Source: Gordoniibacillus chartarius (lineage in GTDB: Bacteria > Bacillota > Bacilli > Paenibacillales > NBRC-103111). From it: a stretch of DNA of 64,000 nt. Made by a program: the position numbers and the translations under genes. The notes beneath the pieces are model-generated. The model had not been told where the DNA came from and did not search any database. It saw only the letters and a program-made list of their open reading frames with translations. The stretch spans positions 99,308-163,307 of the forward strand of contig NZ_JBHLWN010000105.1 of NCBI RefSeq assembly GCF_042432825.1, written 5' to 3'. How positions within the stretch are numbered: the first letter of the stretch is position 1; every line of letters starts with the position of its first letter. Positions 37,347 to 47,132 of this stretch are shown one piece after another.

Positions 37347-38386
37347 GCAGCCTCCTCCTTCTCTTCCTCCAGTAATTCGTCGAATGCTTCCTTCAGCAGT
37401 GAATAAGAATGTTTGCGCTGCTCGAAGTTTTTCACATTCGTCGATACGACGATGAATTCGCCGACGCCGAACTTCTCCTGCAGCTCCAGCAGCCGGCTGC
37501 GAACCGTCTCCTTCGTCCCTTTCACGATTTGAGCCTGCTGCGTATCGATCGAATATTCCTCGTTCGACTGTTTGCCGAACTCCTCCGCCTGCTCGATCGT
37601 TCCGACGGTCAGCGTGCGGCCGCTGGCCAGCTTGATTTTGAACAGCTTGTAATCGCCGGCAAGCTCCGCCGCTTCCTCGTCCGTGTCGGCGGCGATAACC
37701 GAAAGCGCCAATATCGGCTCAGGCGTGCGGCCGCCCTTCGGCTGGAACCGCTCGGCATATGCCTGGAAGGCGTCGTGAGCGACCTGCTCGTCGCTGTTGA
37801 TGAATAACGCAAACACGTAAGGCAAGCCGGATGCGGCGGCGATTTCCGCGGAGGCCACGCTCGTGCCCAGGACATAGATATCGGCCGGCTGCGCCGCGAC
37901 AGGTCCGGCGACGATTCCCGCCAGCGGATGATCGGCAGGCACTTCGTTCGCTACGTAATATTGGAGCTCGATCAGCTTACCCTCGAGCGTTGCCGGCTCG
38001 GTGACGCCCTGCTGCAAAGCCCGCGTCGAGCGCGGCAAACCGCCCGGGGCACGGCCTACGCCGAGATCGACACGCCCCGGTGCCAGCGAAGCAAGCACGT
38101 TAAAATTTTCCGCGACCTTATAGGGGCTGTAATGCTGCAGCATCACGCCGCCGGAGCCGATCCGCAGCCGCTCGGTCTTGGCCAATAAATGCGAAATCAG
38201 CACCTCCGGCGAGGAGCCGGCCACCCGTTCCGAATCGTGATGCTCCGACACCCAGAACCGGTAATACCCAAGCCGTTCCGCCAATTGCGCCAGCTCGATC
38301 GTATTCGCGAACGCTTCCTTCGCGGTTTGCTCCGCCAATACCGGGGTTTGGTCCAATATGCTGAGCTTAATCCCTCTTCTTGTCAT
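37316..38386 (-). CDS. MsnO8-type luciferase-like monooxygenase
   Basis: 356 aa. Words KLSILDQTPV, FWVSEHHD, RIGSGGVMLQHYSPYKVAE and RVDLGVGRAPGG mark the MsnO8 subgroup to which Bacillus CmoO/YtmO belongs, part of the sulfur-source ytm operon. The start MTRRGIKL is preferred over one three codons upstream because GGGAG then sits 9 nt away. It follows the LysR gene by 28 bp and leads M20-SolA-NtaA. Confidence 0.88.
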   Translation of the reverse strand: MTRRGIKLSILDQTPVLAEQTAKEAFANTIELAQLAERLGYYRFWVSEHHDSERVAGSSPEVLISHLLAKTERLRIGSGGVMLQHYSPYKVAENFNVLASLAPGRVDLGVGRAPGGLPRSTRALQQGVTEPATLEGKLIELQYYVANEVPADHPLAGIVAGPVAAQPADIYVLGTSVASAEIAAASGLPYVFALFINSDEQVAHDAFQAYAERFQPKGGRTPEPILALSVIAADTDEEAAELAGDYKLFKIKLASGRTLTVGTIEQAEEFGKQSNEEYSIDTQQAQIVKGTKETVRSRLLELQEKFGVGEFIVVSTNVKNFEQRKHSYSLLKEAFDELLEEEKEEAAWEQTAAARS

Positions 38387-38414
38387 ATTTGTCATCTCCC
38401 GAACGTCTTATGGT

Positions 38415-39284
38415 TTAAACAAATTTATTTGCAAGTAAAAATTTCACGATTTCCGACTGTTCGCCGTTCAGGGTAATGATATTCGTCTGCAGCGCCACGC
38501 CCGACACCTCGGCGACTTCGATCGGGTGCAGCAGCCCTTCCTTCACTTCCTTGCGAACGCTTAGTCCGGGCAGAAAGCAGATGCCCGCCTTGTGCAGCAC
38601 CAGCTTCTTCGCGCTTTCGGAGTTATCCGTGTGGATTTCGATGGCCGGCGGCGTATTCAGGCTTTGGAACATTCGGTGAATGCGCAGCCAGTCGAGCGAG
38701 CCGCATTCGAAGAAAACGAACGGTTCGCCCACCAGCTCTTCCGCAGATACTTCGGCATAGCCCGCAAGCGGATGTCCCGCATAAGCGTACAAGCGGATCG
38801 GATCCTCGTAATATTTGACCGATTGCAGGTTCGGATGGCTGATATTGCGGACGAAGCCGATATCGAGCTCGCGGTTCAGCACCTTCTGCACGATATCGTC
38901 CGTCACTGCCGTCGTCAGCTTGATCTGCAGCCCCGGATATTGCCGCTTCAGCTTCGGCAGCAGCTCCGGGATGATATAGTTGGATACGGAAACCGTACAG
39001 CCGATCCGCAGCTCGTTCGGCTCCGTCCGCTGCCGCTGAATGTGCTGCTTGCCCTTCCGGTAAATTTGCAGCAGCTGCTGTGCGTACGGAAGAAACTGTC
39101 TTCCTTTTTCCGTCAGCTGCACCTGCTTGCCCAGCCGGTCGAACAGCCGGCAGTCCAGCTCCCGCTCCAGCGATTGGATCCGTGCGGTAACCGAAGGCTG
39201 CGACAAGAAAAGCACTTCCGACGCCTTGTTAAAACTTCCGTAATGAAACACATAGACGAACGCTTCAATGTTTTCGATATTCAT
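38415..39284 (-). CDS. LysR-family transcription regulator
   Basis: 289 aa. N-terminal winged helix-turn-helix (FNKASEVLFLSQPSVTARIQSLE) and a substrate-sensing domain. It resembles the CysL/YtlI-type sulfur regulators in context. Start MNIENIEAF has GGAG 8 nt upstream. It sits between two groups of sulfur genes and has its own promoter; it is the natural candidate to bind the shared operator at 47020 and 57990. Confidence 0.9.
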   Translation of the reverse strand: MNIENIEAFVYVFHYGSFNKASEVLFLSQPSVTARIQSLERELDCRLFDRLGKQVQLTEKGRQFLPYAQQLLQIYRKGKQHIQRQRTEPNELRIGCTVSVSNYIIPELLPKLKRQYPGLQIKLTTAVTDDIVQKVLNRELDIGFVRNISHPNLQSVKYYEDPIRLYAYAGHPLAGYAEVSAEELVGEPFVFFECGSLDWLRIHRMFQSLNTPPAIEIHTDNSESAKKLVLHKAGICFLPGLSVRKEVKEGLLHPIEVAEVSGVALQTNIITLNGEQSEIVKFLLANKFV

Positions 39285-39426
39285 ACGCATGTCTCCATAT
39301 TGACGCAGATAAAGGAAGTCCGCCTTGAAGCAAACAGAGACCTGACAATGCTCCGCCCGATGCTGACAAATGGACAAAGCTTTGCAGGTCTCCGGCTGCC
39401 CGGTCGACGGTGTTTCAGTTAATCTT

Positions 39427-39455
39427 ACTTTATCTTCCATTACCAAGTATGTCAA
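39427..39455 (-). promoter_or_regulatory. Promoter of the LysR gene
   Basis: TTGACA (39450-39455), 17 bp, TAAAGT (39427-39432). The 140-nt leader contains inverted arms GAGACCTG (39337-39344) and CAGGTCTC (39385-39392). Confidence 0.6.
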
Positions 39456-39462
39456 TCGGATT

Positions 39463-40674
39463 TTACGAATTAAACCTTCGGACCATTTCCGCATGGATTT
39501 TGGCTCCATATGACAGAACGCGCTCATCCAGGTCAAATTGCGGATGGTGCAGCGGATAAGCGAACCCGCGCTCTTCGTTTCGAATCCCGATCAGCGCCAT
39601 CGCTCCAGGCACCCGTTTCGTGTACAGCGCGAAATCCTCTCCGGCCAAACTCGGCTGCTCCAGAGCCATCACCCGCTCGCCGCCGAACACCTCGGCTCCC
39701 GCCTGCAGTGCGAGCGAAGCCGCCTCGCTGTCGTTGCGCAGCGCGGTCCCGATCCGGAAGCTAAGCTCCGCGGTTCCGCCATACAAGGCGGCGACGCTTT
39801 GAGCCCGGCTGACGGCAGCCTGCCGGATCCGCTCGACCGTCGACGGTTCGAACGCCCGGAACGAGCCCGTCACCTCGCTCCGGTCGGCAATGGCGTTACG
39901 GACCGTACCCGCCTGCAGCGTTCCGAAGCCGAGCACCGTCGGCTCCAGCGGATTCAAGGCCGCCGACATGAACGTTCTCATCTCGACGATCCACTGCGCC
40001 GCCATCGTAATTGCATCGGAAGCGAGATGCGGCGTGGCGTGATGGCCTGTCAAACCATGGAATGCGACGGTAAAATGCGTCGACGCCGCCAGCACATAGC
40101 TGCGGTGAACGCCGATCGTACCGATCGGCAGCTCCGGCCATACATGCAGCGCGAAGCAGCGGTCCGCGCCGTCCAGAATGCCGGCCTCGATCATATCCGC
40201 CCCTCCGCTGCGCAGCACGCCGTCGCCGGGCGACGGTCTGGCTCCTTCCTCGGCAGGCTGAAACACAAATTTGACGATGCCGGGGACTTCCTCACGATGC
40301 CTGCTTAGCGCCCTGGCGGAGCCCAGCAGCATGACGGTATGAGCGTCGTGCCCGCAGGCGTGCATGGCGCCTTCCACCGTAGAACGATAGTCGGCGTCGT
40401 TCTTCTCCTCGATCGGCAGGGCGTCCATGTCGGCGCGCAGTACGACCGTCTTACCCGGACGTCCTCCCCGCAAGGTGCCTATTACACCCGCACCGAAATA
40501 CGCTCCGACGTTACGCTCCACCTCGATTTCCCAGCTCTCCAGCAGCCCGGCCACGATGCCCGCCGTTCGGCGAACCTCGTACATGAGCTCCGGGTGACGG
40601 TGCAAATCCCGCCGCAGACGGACAAGCTCCTCTTGCAACATTTCAATATCCGCATAAATCCGCTGCATATTCAT
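39463..40674 (-). CDS. M20 amidohydrolase (second copy)
   Basis: 403 aa with HACGHDAHT, FQPAEEG and VLRADMDALPI. Predicted N-acyl amino acid deacylase; the paired GNAT gene just upstream (stop-to-start gap of 3 bp) would supply the acetylation step. Last gene of the unit that starts with the peptide-type importer. Confidence 0.9.
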   Translation of the reverse strand: MNMQRIYADIEMLQEELVRLRRDLHRHPELMYEVRRTAGIVAGLLESWEIEVERNVGAYFGAGVIGTLRGGRPGKTVVLRADMDALPIEEKNDADYRSTVEGAMHACGHDAHTVMLLGSARALSRHREEVPGIVKFVFQPAEEGARPSPGDGVLRSGGADMIEAGILDGADRCFALHVWPELPIGTIGVHRSYVLAASTHFTVAFHGLTGHHATPHLASDAITMAAQWIVEMRTFMSAALNPLEPTVLGFGTLQAGTVRNAIADRSEVTGSFRAFEPSTVERIRQAAVSRAQSVAALYGGTAELSFRIGTALRNDSEAASLALQAGAEVFGGERVMALEQPSLAGEDFALYTKRVPGAMALIGIRNEERGFAYPLHHPQFDLDERVLSYGAKIHAEMVRRFNS

Positions 40675-40677
40675 CGA

Positions 40678-41229
40678 CTATGTAACCGCCGTTTCCCGCT
40701 CGAACGGAACCGGCTTCGTCAAATCGAGCCTGTAGCATTTGACAAGCGTATCGCCGTTGCTAACATCCTTGTCAACAGCTCTCTCGAAGCCCAGCCGTTC
40801 GTACAGTCTCACTGCTGCAGCCATCATGTCCGACGTATGCAAATGCAGGTCGGGAGACCCCAGCTGCCGCGAACGGCGGACGCTTTCCCGCAAGAGCTCC
40901 GTTGCCACTCCTTTGCCTCTAGCGCCGGGCGCGACCGCAAGCAATCGGACAATCGCTCCGCCGATGGCCAGCTCCGGCCGCCCGTAAGCTTGCTCCGAGG
41001 ACATAAACAAGAGGGCGCTGCCAACGATCTCGCCGTCCAGCTCGGCGACGAATCTTGCCATCGGACCTTCTCCGTCCACGGAACCGGCAATCGATTCCCG
41101 GTAAGCCAGCCACCTCTCCTCCGGCATGACGGCCGCATACTGCTCGTAAGCGGACAGCGCAACTTGACGAATGCTATCGCGGTCAGCCGGCACAGCATCC
41201 CGTATCTGCAAGGCGCTTGCGTTTCCCAT
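40678..41229 (-). CDS. GNAT N-acetyltransferase (copy 1)
   Basis: 183 aa. Acetyl-CoA motif VAPGARGKGVATELL and the C-terminal AVRLYERLGFERA. In Bacillus, SnaA/YtmI and SnaB/YxeL acetylate S-(2-succino)cysteine before oxidation; a similar role is inferred. Start MGNASAL is chosen because GGGAGG lies 7 nt ahead; another ATG two codons upstream is possible. Confidence 0.85.
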   Translation of the reverse strand: MGNASALQIRDAVPADRDSIRQVALSAYEQYAAVMPEERWLAYRESIAGSVDGEGPMARFVAELDGEIVGSALLFMSSEQAYGRPELAIGGAIVRLLAVAPGARGKGVATELLRESVRRSRQLGSPDLHLHTSDMMAAAVRLYERLGFERAVDKDVSNGDTLVKCYRLDLTKPVPFERETAVT

Positions 41230-41272
41230 CCTCATCCCTCCCCCTTCCGTCAAGTTAGAACATTTCACAACT

Positions 41273-43378
41273 CTAAAACACCGGATCGTGACAGGCAACG
41301 AAGTGCCCCTCGCCTACTTCCCGAAACTGCGGCGGCTCCTCGGCGCACCTTGCCGTGGCGGCCGGGCAGCGCGTACGAAAGCGGCAGCCGGACGGAGGGC
41401 TCGCCGGAGACGGAATTTCCCCTTGAATGACCGCCAGCTCTTGCCGGTGCGCGGGATCCGGAATGGGAACAGAGGCGATCAGCGCCTTCGTATAATGGTG
41501 CGCCGGGTGCCGGAACAACGTCTCGCTTGGAGCGATTTCGACCAGCTTGCCCAAGTACATGACGCCGATCCGGTCCGATACGTACCGAACCACATTCAAA
41601 CCGTGTCCGATAAACAGGAATGTAACATCCAGACGCCGGCGCAAATCTTCGAGCAGATGAATGATTTGGGCCTGAACCGACACGTCCAGGGCCGACACCG
41701 CTTCATCGGCCAACACGAACTTCGGCTGCAGCGCAATCGCTCTGGCGATGCCGATCCGCTGGCGTTGACCGCCTGAGAACTCATGCGGATAACGGTCATA
41801 TGCCGCAGAACTCAGGCCGACAAGCTGCAGCAGCTCATGGACATGCTCCTTCCTCTCAGCGGCGCTTAACGACGTGTGAATGGACAACGGCTCGCCGATA
41901 ATATCGCCGATCTTCCAGCGAGGGTCGACCGAGCCGTACGGATTCTGGAAAATCATCTGCATCTGCTTGCGTTGTTCGCGCAGCTGCGCGCCCGATAATG
42001 CGGCCAAATCTTGGCCTTCGAACAGGACGGCCCCCGAGGTCGGCCGCTCCAGATGAAGCAGTACGCGGCCTAGCGTCGACTTGCCGCTTCCCGATTCGCC
42101 GACGAGGCCGAACGTCTCTCCTTTGCGAATCGAGAACGATACGTCGTCAACCGCATGTATCGCTTTCTTTTGCCTGGAGAACAGCGATCTGCCGTACGGA
42201 TAATGCTTCGTCACCTGCCGCAGCTCGAACAGAGGCACCGTGTCAAGCTGAGGCGGTACCGGCTCCCGTACCGCTGCTGAAGCAGCAGCGACAGCGGTGG
42301 CATAAGCAGAGGTGGTAGCGGTGGCAGTGATAGCTGTAACAGCAGCCGAAGCCTCCGCAGCTGCGCCTTGCACCCGATTCACGAGCCTTTTCCCTTTATC
42401 CGCAAGCACCTGCTCCACATGCCAGCAGGCGGTCTGTCTGCCTTCTCGGTCCTGCAGCGGCGGCGCCTCCCGGACGCATAAATCCGTCGCATACGGGCAG
42501 CGCGGATGAAAGCGGCAGCCGGTCGGCATCTCGGATAAGCCCGGTATTGAGCCGGGAATTGCATACAAGCGCCGGGACCGGTCGCTCTCCATCGTCGTTA
42601 TTGACTGCAGAAGCCCTTGGGTGTACGGATGTCGGGGCTGCGCAAACAATTCCTTCGTTGCCGCCTGCTCCACGACCTTGCCTGCATACATGACAACGAT
42701 CCGGTCGGCGATTTGCGCGGCTACCCCCATATCATGCGTAATGAGAAGAATCGACATCCTGTATTCGGTCTTCAAGTCCTGCAGCAGCTGCAAAATTTGA
42801 GCCTGGATCGTCACATCCAGCGCTGTTGTCGGCTCATCGGCGATGAGCAGCTCCGGATCGCAGCTAAGCGCCATGGCGATCATCGCCCGCTGCAGCATCC
42901 CCCCGGACAGCTCGTTCGGATACTGCTTCATACGGAGCTCGGGCTCCGGGATGCCGACTCGCCGCAGCAGTTCCACCGCTTGACGCCAAGCTTGATTCGC
43001 CGTGCACTGGCGCGTGTGGCGTCGAATCGTCTCGACAATCTGGCTGCCGATCGTGAATACCGGATCGAACGCGGCCATCGGCTCCTGGAACACCATGGCC
43101 ATCCGTTTCCCCCGCAGCGATCTCAGCGTATCCTGCGTCAACCCCGTAATTTCGATCCCATCCAGCGTGATCGATCCAGCTGTAATCGATCCGTTCTCAT
43201 CGTCGATGAGGCGCAGTATCGCTTTCGAGGTGACCGACTTCCCGCTGCCCGATTCCCCGACCAGACACACCACCTCGCCGGCGCAGATCGAGAAGCTGAC
43301 GTCCTCGATTGCCTGCAGGTCACCTTTTGCCGTTGCAAATTCAACGCTTAAGCGGTCAATTTCCAGCAATGTACCCAT
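41273..43378 (-). CDS. Fused double ATPase of peptide/glutathione-type ABC importer
   Basis: 701 aa with two complete ATPase halves. First half: GESGSGKSVTS, LSGGMLQRAMIA, LIADEPTTALD, then the oligopeptide C-terminal extension with CRFHPRCPYA. A hinge of about 45 residues rich in Ala and Thr follows (near residue 340-385). Second half: GESGSGKSTLG, FSGGQRQRIGIA, VLADEAVSALD and CRFRTRCPAA. Usually these are separate DppD/DppF proteins; the fusion is known from GsiA, the glutathione importer ATPase, which fits a sulfur role. Start MGTLLEIDRL has AGGAGG upstream. Confidence 0.92.
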   Translation of the reverse strand: MGTLLEIDRLSVEFATAKGDLQAIEDVSFSICAGEVVCLVGESGSGKSVTSKAILRLIDDENGSITAGSITLDGIEITGLTQDTLRSLRGKRMAMVFQEPMAAFDPVFTIGSQIVETIRRHTRQCTANQAWRQAVELLRRVGIPEPELRMKQYPNELSGGMLQRAMIAMALSCDPELLIADEPTTALDVTIQAQILQLLQDLKTEYRMSILLITHDMGVAAQIADRIVVMYAGKVVEQAATKELFAQPRHPYTQGLLQSITTMESDRSRRLYAIPGSIPGLSEMPTGCRFHPRCPYATDLCVREAPPLQDREGRQTACWHVEQVLADKGKRLVNRVQGAAAEASAAVTAITATATTSAYATAVAAASAAVREPVPPQLDTVPLFELRQVTKHYPYGRSLFSRQKKAIHAVDDVSFSIRKGETFGLVGESGSGKSTLGRVLLHLERPTSGAVLFEGQDLAALSGAQLREQRKQMQMIFQNPYGSVDPRWKIGDIIGEPLSIHTSLSAAERKEHVHELLQLVGLSSAAYDRYPHEFSGGQRQRIGIARAIALQPKFVLADEAVSALDVSVQAQIIHLLEDLRRRLDVTFLFIGHGLNVVRYVSDRIGVMYLGKLVEIAPSETLFRHPAHHYTKALIASVPIPDPAHRQELAVIQGEIPSPASPPSGCRFRTRCPAATARCAEEPPQFREVGEGHFVACHDPVF

Positions 43379-43397
43379 TCCAGCAAACCTCCTGCCT

Positions 43398-44291
43398 TTA
43401 CCTACGGCTCTTTCTCGGATCGAGGGCATCGCGAAGCTCGTCTCCAATGATGTTGACGGATAAGACGAACAGCGTAATCGCCAGGCCGGGGAACGTGCAT
43501 ATCCACCAGGCCACCGTCAAATACCCCCGTCCTTGGGACAGCAGCGCTCCCCAATCGGGAATTTCCTTGATGACGCCGAGACCGAGAAAGCTTAGGCCCG
43601 AACCGGTGAGAATGGATGTGCCTACGCCGATCGCCGCCATGACGAGCAGAGGCGATAACGAGTTCGGCAATACGTGGCGGATAAAGATCGACAGCTCCTT
43701 GGCCCCCAGCGACCTTGAAGCCATAATGAACGAACGGCCCTTCAAGCTGATAATTTGGCCTCGCATGATTCTTGCATAGTTCGGAATTGTCGATAATGCG
43801 ACCGCAAGCACGATGTTCCACAAGCCCGGACCTAAAGCGGCAGCAACGGCAAGCGCCAGAAGCACGCCGGGGATCGTCATGACAATGTCGTTGATCCTCA
43901 TGAGCATACTGTCCACGCGGCCTCCGAAATATCCGGAAACCGCCCCGATCGCACCGCCGGCAAGGCCCCCGATGAGAACGGAAGCAAATCCGATAAAAAG
44001 CGATTCGCGAGCCCCGTAGACGATGACGCTGAAGATGTCCCTTCCGAAATAGTCGGTGCCGAGCCAGTGCAGCCCGCCCGGCGGCTGCATGATACGATCC
44101 GCTTGCATATCGGTCGGCGAATACCGGGCGAACAGCGACGGCGCAATCGCACACACGATAAAAAATAAGATCACGAAAGCTGCAACGTACAACAGCAGCC
44201 GGGAGACGTTCGGATGCGAAATGGCGGGGCTTCGCGCTGCGGCAGCGTTCTTGAAGCGCCAAGCAGGTTTAACCGTGACGGCACCTTTCAT
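43398..44291 (-). CDS. Peptide-type ABC importer permease (DppC-like)
   Basis: 297 aa, about six membrane segments, N-terminal OppC domain, LGTDYFGRDIFSVIVYGAR signature and EAA-type loop ASRSLGAKELSIFIRHVLPN. Forms a heterodimeric channel with the DppB-like gene 1 bp upstream. Start has GGAGG. Confidence 0.93.
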   Translation of the reverse strand: MKGAVTVKPAWRFKNAAAARSPAISHPNVSRLLLYVAAFVILFFIVCAIAPSLFARYSPTDMQADRIMQPPGGLHWLGTDYFGRDIFSVIVYGARESLFIGFASVLIGGLAGGAIGAVSGYFGGRVDSMLMRINDIVMTIPGVLLALAVAAALGPGLWNIVLAVALSTIPNYARIMRGQIISLKGRSFIMASRSLGAKELSIFIRHVLPNSLSPLLVMAAIGVGTSILTGSGLSFLGLGVIKEIPDWGALLSQGRGYLTVAWWICTFPGLAITLFVLSVNIIGDELRDALDPRKSRR

Positions 44292-44292
44292 C

Positions 44293-45234
44293 TCAATGAC
44301 CTCCTATGCTCTGCAAGCGTCTGACTCGCGGATCGATATACGTGTAAGAGATGTCGACAAGTGCATTCACAATGACGTACACGATGGCCGAGAACAGGAC
44401 GACTCCCTGCACAACCGGCAAATCCTTGGCCATGATGGCGTCCGAAATAATTCTGCCGATGCCCTGTCTCGAGAATACCGTCTCAATGACGACTGTGCCG
44501 GCCAGCATTTCCCCGATGAGAAGCCCCATCATCGTCACGGCCGGGATCAGAGCGTTTCGCAGCGCATGCCGATACATCACCGTCCGCTCCAGCAGCCCTT
44601 TGGCCCGCAGCGTTGTGATATACTGCTCGCCGAGCACCTCCAGCATCGAGTTGCGTACCATACGGACGATAAACCCGGCTCCCAGCAGCCCAAGCGTAAG
44701 CGCCGGCAGCGCAAGCGCAGCGAGTCCTTCCGACCCCATCGCCGGAAACCAGCCGAGCGATACGGAGAAAATAAGAATAAGCAGGATACCCGACCAGAAC
44801 GTCGGCATGGATATGCCGAACAACCCGACCATTCTGGCTGCGATATCAATCGTCTTGTTGCGGTGGATCGCCGATAGGACGCCGAGCACAATGCCGACGA
44901 TAACCGAAACGGCGGAAGCCGCAGAAGTAAGCGCCAGCGTAGCCGGGAAATGGGCGATAATTTTCGGCAGCACCGGTTCGGAGTTGACGAGCGATTTGCC
45001 AAAATCCCCGCTAAGTACATTGAAGAAATAATTCGTGAATTGCTCATGAAACGGCCGGTCGACCCCCAGCTCGCGACGCAAATTGGCGATCGCCTCCGGA
45101 CTCATCGAGCTCGGATCGATCATGTTCATGACGACGTCGCCCGGGAGCACATACAAAATACAAAATACGAGGATGGATGAGCCTACAATGACGCCCAATG
45201 AGCTGACCAGCCGATACGCAATCGCTTTGCCCAT
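44293..45234 (-). CDS. Peptide-type ABC importer permease (DppB-like)
   Basis: 313 aa, six membrane segments, typical start YRLVSSLGVIVGSSILVF and loop LRAKGLLERTVMYRHALRNA. 12 bp after the binding-protein gene. Confidence 0.93.
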   Translation of the reverse strand: MGKAIAYRLVSSLGVIVGSSILVFCILYVLPGDVVMNMIDPSSMSPEAIANLRRELGVDRPFHEQFTNYFFNVLSGDFGKSLVNSEPVLPKIIAHFPATLALTSAASAVSVIVGIVLGVLSAIHRNKTIDIAARMVGLFGISMPTFWSGILLILIFSVSLGWFPAMGSEGLAALALPALTLGLLGAGFIVRMVRNSMLEVLGEQYITTLRAKGLLERTVMYRHALRNALIPAVTMMGLLIGEMLAGTVVIETVFSRQGIGRIISDAIMAKDLPVVQGVVLFSAIVYVIVNALVDISYTYIDPRVRRLQSIGGH

Positions 45235-45246
45235 CTTCCCGCCCCC

Positions 45247-46902
45247 TTATTTTTTGCTGACCCACACGTCGTTAAAGAGCGGGTAACCGAGCGCGTCGAA
45301 TTTCAGTCCGTTCAAGCTCTTGGCGGCACCTACCGTGTATGGGAAAATATAGACCGGAAGAATGACGGCGTTATCGATAATATATCGCTGTACTTTCTTA
45401 TAAATTTCTTTCCTTTTTGCCGGATCCGCCTCCACAACCCCTTGCTCAAGCAGCTGATCGAGCTCCGGATCCGACAAGTTGGAGAGCGTCTGACGTGCGC
45501 CGGGAGCCGGCGTATGATAGAACGAATTGAGAGCGGCCGGGTCCGAATTGACTTGGCTGTTGCCGTACAAATCGTACGCTCTATTCGTATACACGACGGT
45601 TTGAACGTCCTTCGTAATTTCAATCTCTACGGCAATACCGGCTTTCTTGAGCTGCTGCTGAATGATCGCCGCAATATCGTTGCGCTTCTCGCGGTTCGGC
45701 GAGCCGTCGACATAATGCAGCGTCAGCTTCTTGCCGTCTTTCTCGCGGATCCCGTCGGCTCCCTTGACCCAGCCAAGCTCGTCAAGCAGACGGTTCGCCT
45801 TATCGAGATCAGGCTTGATCGAGCCTTCCAGCGAGGCGTCGTAGCCGAACATATTCGGTGCTAGCGGTGACCATGCGCGCTGGTACGTACCGAGATACAG
45901 CGTCTTGACGATGGAATCGATGTCCACCGCGTACTGAACCGCTTGACGTGCCTTCACGTCGTTCCAGGGAGCCCGGCCTTGATTGAAGAACAGCGTGTAT
46001 GGCAGTCCGCCCGTATTCACTTGAAGCAGCTGCAGCTTCGCGTCGCTCTTGATCGACACGACGTTCTGCGGCGGCACGGTTTCGGCCGCAGTGACCTGCC
46101 CGCTTTGAACGCTGCCGATTCGGGTCGCTTCCTCCGGAATGATTTTGAACGTGATCGCATCCAGATAGGATTGGCCTTTGTTAACGACGAGCTCCGGCCC
46201 CCAGCTGTAGTCCGGATTTCGCTCGACCCGAATTTCCGAGTTATCGACCCATTTTACAAATTTGAAGGGACCGGTGCCGACCGGGTTTTTACCGAATTGA
46301 TCGCCGTACTGTTTGGCTGCCGTCGGGGACACGATCCCGAGCATCGCTTGACTCAAATTGCCGAGGAAGGCGACGGACGGCGTCTCCAGATTCAGCTTAA
46401 TCGTGTAGTCGTCAATAATTTCGGATGACTTGTATGGCCTGAGCAGCGCGGTCGCATTTGCCGCTTTCGTAGCCGGATCGATAATGCGGTCGAAGCTGTA
46501 TTTCACCGCCTCCGCATTGAACGGAGTACCGTCATGGAATTTGACGTCCTTCCGAAGCTTGAACGTATAGCTCTTGCCGTCCGGCGAAACCGTCCAATCG
46601 GTAGCGAGCCACGGCTTGATCGTATTGTCCGGCAGCTGGACGACGAGACTGTCATAGATCGTCCGGAACGCCCTTACAGCTACGGCCAAGCCGGAGCGGT
46701 GCGGATCGAGACTATCCGGCGAAGTGGCGAGCGCATACGTAATTTCGCCGCCTTGCTCGGCTTGCGACGATGCCCCCGTAGTTGTACCCGTTTGCGAAGC
46801 TGAGCCTGCGCCCGCCTGCTGCGGCGCTCCTCCGCACGCTGCGAGCAGCGTCGATACGGCAAATACTAGTGCGATGCTTGCCATCCATTTGGATCGTGTC
46901 AT
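45247..46902 (-). CDS. Peptide/glutathione-type binding lipoprotein
   Basis: 551 aa, SBP family 5. Lipobox LLAAC (Cys23) after a short signal; GGEITYALATSPDSLDPHRSG and GTGPFKFVKW are family marks. It captures the substrate (peptide, glutathione or another S-compound) for the permeases downstream. Start MTRSKWM has GGGGAGAG 8 nt ahead. First gene of this unit, directly behind an operator shared with the other unit. Confidence 0.92.
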   Translation of the reverse strand: MTRSKWMASIALVFAVSTLLAACGGAPQQAGAGSASQTGTTTGASSQAEQGGEITYALATSPDSLDPHRSGLAVAVRAFRTIYDSLVVQLPDNTIKPWLATDWTVSPDGKSYTFKLRKDVKFHDGTPFNAEAVKYSFDRIIDPATKAANATALLRPYKSSEIIDDYTIKLNLETPSVAFLGNLSQAMLGIVSPTAAKQYGDQFGKNPVGTGPFKFVKWVDNSEIRVERNPDYSWGPELVVNKGQSYLDAITFKIIPEEATRIGSVQSGQVTAAETVPPQNVVSIKSDAKLQLLQVNTGGLPYTLFFNQGRAPWNDVKARQAVQYAVDIDSIVKTLYLGTYQRAWSPLAPNMFGYDASLEGSIKPDLDKANRLLDELGWVKGADGIREKDGKKLTLHYVDGSPNREKRNDIAAIIQQQLKKAGIAVEIEITKDVQTVVYTNRAYDLYGNSQVNSDPAALNSFYHTPAPGARQTLSNLSDPELDQLLEQGVVEADPAKRKEIYKKVQRYIIDNAVILPVYIFPYTVGAAKSLNGLKFDALGYPLFNDVWVSKK

Positions 46903-46975
46903 CCGGTTCACTCTCCCCTGTTCAATAATACTGATAATTCCTATTGGATATGTTTGAATTATTTTCCTTACTGTA

Positions 46976-46999
46976 TCATCGGTTCGCTCCAATCGTCAA
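46976..46999 (-). promoter_or_regulatory. Candidate promoter of the importer unit
   Basis: TTGACG at 46994-46999 and, 18 bp on, TACAGT on the minus strand. The -10 box is weak, as at activator-dependent promoters. Confidence 0.4.
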
Positions 47000-47019
47000 T
47001 CCATGAAAATGAAGACAAT

Positions 47020-47047
47020 TTCTATGGATCTATAGAAGGTTTCTATA
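47020..47047 (-). promoter_or_regulatory. Operator-like motif, copy 1
   Basis: Inverted repeat TTCTAT-N6-ATAGAA (47020-47037) followed by TTTCTATA. The same arrangement is found at 57990-58017; the two match at 21 of 28 aligned positions without gaps. Lies upstream of the binding-protein gene. Confidence 0.65.
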
Positions 47048-47069
47048 CCCCTTCACCTTTCCGCTCCAA

Positions 47070-47103
47070 TAAAAAGCAGCCTTCTTCTTGACAAAGAAAG
47101 CTG
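47070..47103 (-). terminator. Terminator between the two sulfur units
   Basis: On the minus strand CAGCTTTCTT, loop, AAGAAGGCTG followed by CTTTTTATT. It separates the unit ending at 47133 from the promoter of the importer unit. Confidence 0.65.
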
Positions 47104-47132
47104 AATGGAATGATCTGCACATATTCACCTGC

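Noticed and set aside
39301..39440. Riboswitch in the LysR leader
   Set aside because: Only a single inverted pair is visible and no conserved riboswitch core words were found.
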